Source: JAOPZW01 sp963835295
GTDB lineage: Bacteria > Actinomycetota > Thermoleophilia > Solirubrobacterales > Solirubrobacteraceae
NCBI GenBank assembly: GCA_963835295.1
Contig: CAWIEX010000012.1
Span: forward strand, 372,001 to 436,000
DNA length: 64,000 nucleotides
Direction: 5' to 3'
Part shown: piece after piece, positions 61,471 to 64,000 of the stretch
Numbering within the stretch: the first letter of the stretch is position 1
How the letters are laid out: each line of letters begins with the position of its first letter
The notes under the pieces: generated by a model
Told to the model about the DNA's origin: nothing
Databases searched by the model: none
Seen by the model: the letters and a program-made list of their open reading frames with translations, nothing else
Position numbers and translations under genes: made by a program

Positions 61471-63546
61471 ATGAGCAGCATGGCCGCCGAACCCACCGTC
61501 ATCCGAGGCGCTTGCCCGCACGACTGCCCGGACACCTGCGCCTGGGAGGTCACGGTGCGCGACGGTGTGGCCGAGAAGCTCGTCGGCGTCAAGGAGCATC
61601 CGTTCACGCGGGGCGGGCTCTGCGCGAAGGTCAGCCACTTCCTCGAGCGCACGTACAGCCCCGATCGGCTGCGCCAGCCGCTGATGCGCACGGGGCCCAA
61701 GGGCTCGGGCGCCTTCGAGCCGGTCGCGTGGGACGTGGCCCTGGCGCACATCGCCGAGCGCCTGCGCGCCGTCGTCGCCGAGCACGGCGGTGAGGCGGTG
61801 CTGCCCTACAGCTTCGCCGGCACCCAGGGGCTCGTGCAGGGCGCCTCGATGGACCGGCGCTTCTTCGCGCACCTGGGCGCCTGCCGGCTGGAGCGCACGA
61901 TCTGCGGGCAGGCGGCCGCCGCCGGGCAGCTCGAGGCGGCCGGCACGCTGGTCGGCATGCGCCCGTTCGACCTGCTGCACAGCCGCTTCATCGTCCTGTG
62001 GGGGACGAACACGATCGTCACCAACCTGCACCAGTGGCCCATCGTCCAGCAGGCGCGCAAGGCGGGAGCGCGCGTGGTGGTCATCGATCCGCTGCTCACG
62101 CGGACCGCCGCCGCGGCCGACTGGCACGTGCGCCCGCTGCCGGGCACCGACGCCGCGCTGGCCCTCGGGCTCATGCACGTGATCGTGGCCGAGGGCCTGC
62201 ACGACGCCGAGTACGTCGCGGCGCACACCGAGGGCTTCGAGCGCCTGGCGGGCGAGCTCGCCGACTGGCCGCCCGCGCGGACCGCGGAGGTCACCGGCGT
62301 CGCGGCCGACGAGGTCGTGGCACTCGCGCGCGCCTACGCCACCACGCGCCCGGCGGCGATCCGCCGGCTCATCGGGATCGAGCACCACCGCGAGGGCGCG
62401 CGGATGGTGCGCACCATCGCCTGCCTGCCGGCGCTCGTGGGGGCGTGGCGCGAGCGCGGGGGCGGCATCCTGGGCCCGACCGCGTGGGCCGCGTACAGCC
62501 CGCTCGACCAGGACACCCTCGCCGGGCCGCAGCCCGACACGCGCGCCGTCAACATGGTCCGCCTCGGGCACGCGCTCACCGAGCTCGACCCGCCAGTGCA
62601 CGCGCTCGTCGTCTACAACTCCAACCCGGCGACGACGGCGCCCGACAGCACGCGCGTCATGCAGGGGCTGGCGCGCGAGGACCTCTTCACCGTGGTCCTC
62701 GAGCACTTCATGACCGACACCGCCCGCTACGCCGACGTCGTGCTGCCGGCCACGACGCAGGTCGAGCACGTCGACATCGTGCCCTCGTGGGGGCACACCT
62801 ACGTCACCTACAACGAGCCAGCCATCGCGCCCGTCGGCGAGGCGCTCCCCAACACCGAGATCTTCCGGCGCCTGGCGCGCGCGATGGGCCTCGACCGCGA
62901 GGCCTTCGAGGCCACCGACGAGGAGCTCGCCCGGGCGGCGCTCGCCGGCGCCCGGGCGCCGCTGGACACGATCGACTTCGAGCGCCTGCGAGAGGTGGGG
63001 TGGGCCGAGGCCGACCTCCCCGAGGACTTCAGGCCGTTCGCCCAGGGCGGCTTCGGGACGCGGTCCGGGCGCTTTCGCCTGTGGTCCGACGGGCTCCCGC
63101 CGGGCTTCGACCCGCCGCCGGGCGACGACGAGCCGCTGGCGCTCATGACCGCCAAGAGCGCCCACCACTTCCTCAACTCGACCTACGCCAACCTGCCGCG
63201 CCACCTGGCCGGCGAGGGCGAGCCGCTGCTCGCGCTGCACCCCGACGACGCCGCGGCCCGCTCGATCGCCGACGGCGACATGGTGCGGGTCAGCAACGCC
63301 CGCGGCGAGGTCGTGGCGCGGGCGCGGCTCGGCGACGTCGTCCCGCCCGGGGTGGTCGCGCTGCCCTCGGGCTGGTGGGCGTCGCGCAGCCCGGGCGCCA
63401 CCATGGCCAACGCGCTCACGACGCCCGAGCTCACCGATCGGGGCGGCGGCGGCGCCTTTCACTCCGCTCGCGTCGAGGTCGCGCCGGTGCGCGAACCGGT
63501 CGCCGCGGGCGCCAAACCGGCAAGTCACCCACCGGAGGTCCCATGA
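61471..63546 (+). CDS. Molybdopterin-dependent oxidoreductase with 4Fe-4S domain
   Basis: About 691 residues of the DMSO-reductase superfamily. The N-terminal 4Fe-4S motif CPHDCPDTCAWEV has its fourth Cys in TRGGLCAKV. Bis-MGD-binding segments include FIVLWGTNTIVTNLHQWPIV, VVIDPLLTRTAAAADWHV and the C-terminal LALHPDDAAARSIADGDMVR. No Tat signal is visible, so the enzyme may be cytoplasmic. Starts at 61438, 61459, 61471 and 61480 are all possible; I use 61471, seven bases after TATGGG. The ATGA overlap with the next gene (63543-63546) suggests one transcript. The substrate is unknown. Confidence 0.87.
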   Translation: MSSMAAEPTVIRGACPHDCPDTCAWEVTVRDGVAEKLVGVKEHPFTRGGLCAKVSHFLERTYSPDRLRQPLMRTGPKGSGAFEPVAWDVALAHIAERLRAVVAEHGGEAVLPYSFAGTQGLVQGASMDRRFFAHLGACRLERTICGQAAAAGQLEAAGTLVGMRPFDLLHSRFIVLWGTNTIVTNLHQWPIVQQARKAGARVVVIDPLLTRTAAAADWHVRPLPGTDAALALGLMHVIVAEGLHDAEYVAAHTEGFERLAGELADWPPARTAEVTGVAADEVVALARAYATTRPAAIRRLIGIEHHREGARMVRTIACLPALVGAWRERGGGILGPTAWAAYSPLDQDTLAGPQPDTRAVNMVRLGHALTELDPPVHALVVYNSNPATTAPDSTRVMQGLAREDLFTVVLEHFMTDTARYADVVLPATTQVEHVDIVPSWGHTYVTYNEPAIAPVGEALPNTEIFRRLARAMGLDREAFEATDEELARAALAGARAPLDTIDFERLREVGWAEADLPEDFRPFAQGGFGTRSGRFRLWSDGLPPGFDPPPGDDEPLALMTAKSAHHFLNSTYANLPRHLAGEGEPLLALHPDDAAARSIADGDMVRVSNARGEVVARARLGDVVPPGVVALPSGWWASRSPGATMANALTTPELTDRGGGGAFHSARVEVAPVREPVAAGAKPASHPPEVP

Positions 63547-64000
63547 CCAGGAGCCGAATCTTCAAGCTCGCCCTGCCGGCCGCGGTGGTGCTCGGCGCGG
63601 GCACGGCGGTGGCCATCGCGGCCATTCCCTCGTCGAACGGCGCCATCACCGCCTGCCGCGTGACCACCGGCGCGAACCCCGGCCAGCTGCGGGTCATCGA
63701 CACCGAGGCGAGCCCGCCCCAGGCCTGCGTGGCCGGCGAGGCGACGATCACCTGGGACCAGCAGGGCCCGGCCGGGCCGCCCGGCCCGCAGGGCGACCCC
63801 GGACCGCCCGGCGACTCCGGTTCTGGGACCGACACCTCTGGCGGCGGCACCGGGACCCAGCCGTTCGACACGAGCCAGGCCGGCGGCCCGTCGGCCGACA
63901 TCTTCCTCGCCATCGACGGGATCCCGGGCGACAGCACCGACGCCCAGCACAAGAACCAGATCTCGATCGAGTCGTTCGCCTTCCTGGCCAAGCGGCCGTC
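63543..64000 (+). CDS. Secreted collagen-like/Hcp (type VI tube) fusion protein, 3' truncated
   Basis: The frame is open to the window end (152 codons). Signal peptide LALPAAVVLGAGTAVAIAA is followed by a short Cys-containing domain (about 30-75, TACRVTTGANPGQLRVIDTE). A collagen-like Gly-Pro stretch comes next (GPAGPPGPQGDPGPPGDSG), then a Gly/Thr linker, then the start of an Hcp domain: ADIFLAIDGIPGDSTDAQHK with NQISIESFAF. Hcp forms the type VI secretion tube in Proteobacteria, where it has no signal peptide. GGAGG lies 5 bases before the ATG. The remaining Hcp domain is outside the window. Confidence 0.8.
   Translation, partial: MTRSRIFKLALPAAVVLGAGTAVAIAAIPSSNGAITACRVTTGANPGQLRVIDTEASPPQACVAGEATITWDQQGPAGPPGPQGDPGPPGDSGSGTDTSGGGTGTQPFDTSQAGGPSADIFLAIDGIPGDSTDAQHKNQISIESFAFLAKRP

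Noticed and set aside
63431..63991. Minus-strand frame opposite the Hcp-type gene
   Set aside because: Shadow of the secreted fusion protein; its Gly/Pro-rich content mirrors the collagen-like stretch.

Overview
The window is GC-rich bacterial chromosome, dense with genes, with GTG, TTG and probably one CTG start. It contains no rRNA, tRNA, CRISPR array or complete insertion sequence that I can see. Gene content points to an actinobacterium, most likely class Thermoleophilia (Solirubrobacterales-like). The indicators are an F420-dependent LLM-class oxidoreductase, an ECF41 sigma factor, a DUF5937 regulator, a DNA polymerase I with tyrosine at the ddNTP-discrimination position, a GAAC-N4-GTTC SOS box, and many TANNNT boxes placed 6-12 nt before start codons, as expected for leaderless mRNAs. 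The lineage is an inference; no marker RNA is present.

Layout. 1-2573: end of a branched-chain amino-acid ABC operon (livM-livG-livF plus a small membrane protein). 2627-7745: TIGR01777 epimerase, ACT-domain malic enzyme, polA. 7753-11817: vapBC-like toxin-antitoxin pair, chemoreceptor, FAD oxidoreductase. 11877-14748: rpsA-coaE-lytic transglycosylase operon. 14745-16346: hipBA module with four evenly spaced operators. 16347-24176: VOC protein, DsrE protein, ArsR regulator, APC permease, uvrB, eqolisin peptidase, cupin, mutY, DivIVA-like protein. 24173-31070: amidohydrolase, secreted repeat protein, TetR/cupin pair, TetR/MFS efflux pair. 31108-31415: palindromic MITE-like element. 31476-35160: SOS-controlled uvrA and an AraC regulator. 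35200-40858: two PH-domain membrane proteins, ArsR, ECF sigma, SnoaL and ECF41 sigma on the minus strand, divergent from an epimerase. 40813-42615: LysM transglycosylase and acyltransferase. 42631-44593: phosphate transport operon behind a PHO-box-like promoter. 44725-49365: S15-family hydrolase, DUF559 remnant, pantothenate genes. 49505-56851: uracil-DNA glycosylase, methyltransferase, FHA protein, ArsR pairs, LLM oxidoreductase, HD-GYP protein, secreted protein. 56915-61435: surface-glycan glycosyltransferase cluster. 61471-64000: molybdopterin oxidoreductase overlapping a secreted collagen-like/Hcp fusion cut by the window end.

Regulation is unusually readable. The ECF41 gene and the divergent epimerase each have a perfect TGTCACA-N16-CGTC promoter. 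hipBA has four TACCGATCGGTA sites 39-40 bp apart. uvrA has a LexA-type box, and the Pit operon has an 11-bp-spaced repeat at the -35 position.

Five conserved genes (livG, malic enzyme, DivIVA-like, panB, a membrane glycan protein) are each broken by loss of one base in a G/C run. Four of the five runs contain GGGGCCC on one strand. This looks like a systematic sequencing or assembly error rather than five real mutations, so I give these genes over their restored extents.
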